The notes under the pieces were generated by a model, which did no database searches, was not told where the DNA came from, and saw only the letters and a list, made by a program, of their open reading frames with translations. The position numbers were made by a program, and so were the translations under genes. This document shows, in pieces, positions 15,103 through 15,169 of a stretch of 15,169 bases of DNA (position 1 is the first letter of the stretch; every line of letters begins with the position of its first letter). The stretch comes from Bacteroidales bacterium (GTDB lineage Bacteria > Bacteroidota > Bacteroidia > Bacteroidales > P3): assembly GCA_017618625.1 (NCBI GenBank), contig JAFZTV010000029.1:1-15169 (forward strand). The letters run 5' to 3'.

Positions 15103-15169
15103 ACGAGGGCGAGTTTGTGTTTGGTTCATTGTGGCTTTGGTCGTCTTTCATCGGGAGTCGGCATGGGGG

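Larger units (their letters stand above)
14792..15169. other. 378-bp gene-free region upstream of ruvB
   Basis: No ORF that looks coding. It contains the A/T-rich ruvB leader, a -7-like box (14905-14912), T-rich tracts on both strands, and a 22-bp tandem repeat near the right edge (15059-15102). A minus-strand reading frame entering from the right edge stops near 15095 after about 24 codons; it is too short and low in complexity to call as a gene end. Confidence 0.6.

Noticed and set aside
14905..15169. Possible oriC or DnaA-box cluster near the right edge
   Set aside because: I found no TTATCCACA-type DnaA boxes. The A/T-rich tracts and tandem repeat alone are not enough.

Overview
The window looks like a chromosomal segment of a Bacteroidota bacterium, most likely of the order Bacteroidales. 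The evidence is a type IX secretion system (T9SS) Plug protein, a giant surface protein built from GEVED, Listeria-Bacteroides-repeat, SprB-like and HYR-like modules, A/T-rich leaders mostly without Shine-Dalgarno sequences, and TAnnTTTG-type -7 boxes. No genus can be named from the sequence alone. Every gene I can support lies on the minus strand, so transcription runs from right to left.

Right half (14791 down to 9479): five housekeeping-type genes in a row, ruvB (Holliday-junction helicase motor), hutI (imidazolonepropionase), a LolD-like ABC ATPase, rlmB (23S rRNA 2'-O-methyltransferase) and tilS (tRNA-Ile lysidine synthetase). Gaps are 39 to 106 bp. The ruvB-hutI and hutI-lolD gaps carry the same family of 15-bp tandem repeats. 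Upstream of ruvB is a gene-free stretch with a putative -7 box and a 22-bp tandem repeat at the window edge.

Middle (9302 to 9478): a short gap holding a perfect 16-bp palindrome, TGTTTCACGTGAAACA, identical to the canonical bacterial parS centromere site bound by ParB/Spo0J. This suggests the window is chromosomal and probably in the origin-proximal domain. Next to it, directly after tilS, is one copy of a roughly 49-bp dispersed element whose second copy lies in the next gap downstream.

Left half (9301 down to 1): the Plug-type T9SS protein gene (GTG start), a 656-bp gap with a strong 13-bp-stem inverted repeat, -7-like boxes and the second dispersed element, then an open reading frame that starts at 7376 and is still open at base 1 (2458 codons seen). 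It encodes an exported mosaic adhesin: signal peptide, beta-rich N-terminal domain, bacterial Ig-like domain, two GEVED domains, a Listeria-Bacteroides repeat, a proprotein-convertase P-like domain, three SprB-like repeats among PKD/Ig-like modules, and finally tandem 91-residue HYR-like repeats. The C-terminus, where a T9SS sorting domain would be expected, lies outside the window. The reasonable functional link is that the giant protein is T9SS cargo and the adjacent gene encodes the protein that plugs the T9SS translocon when it is not occupied by cargo.
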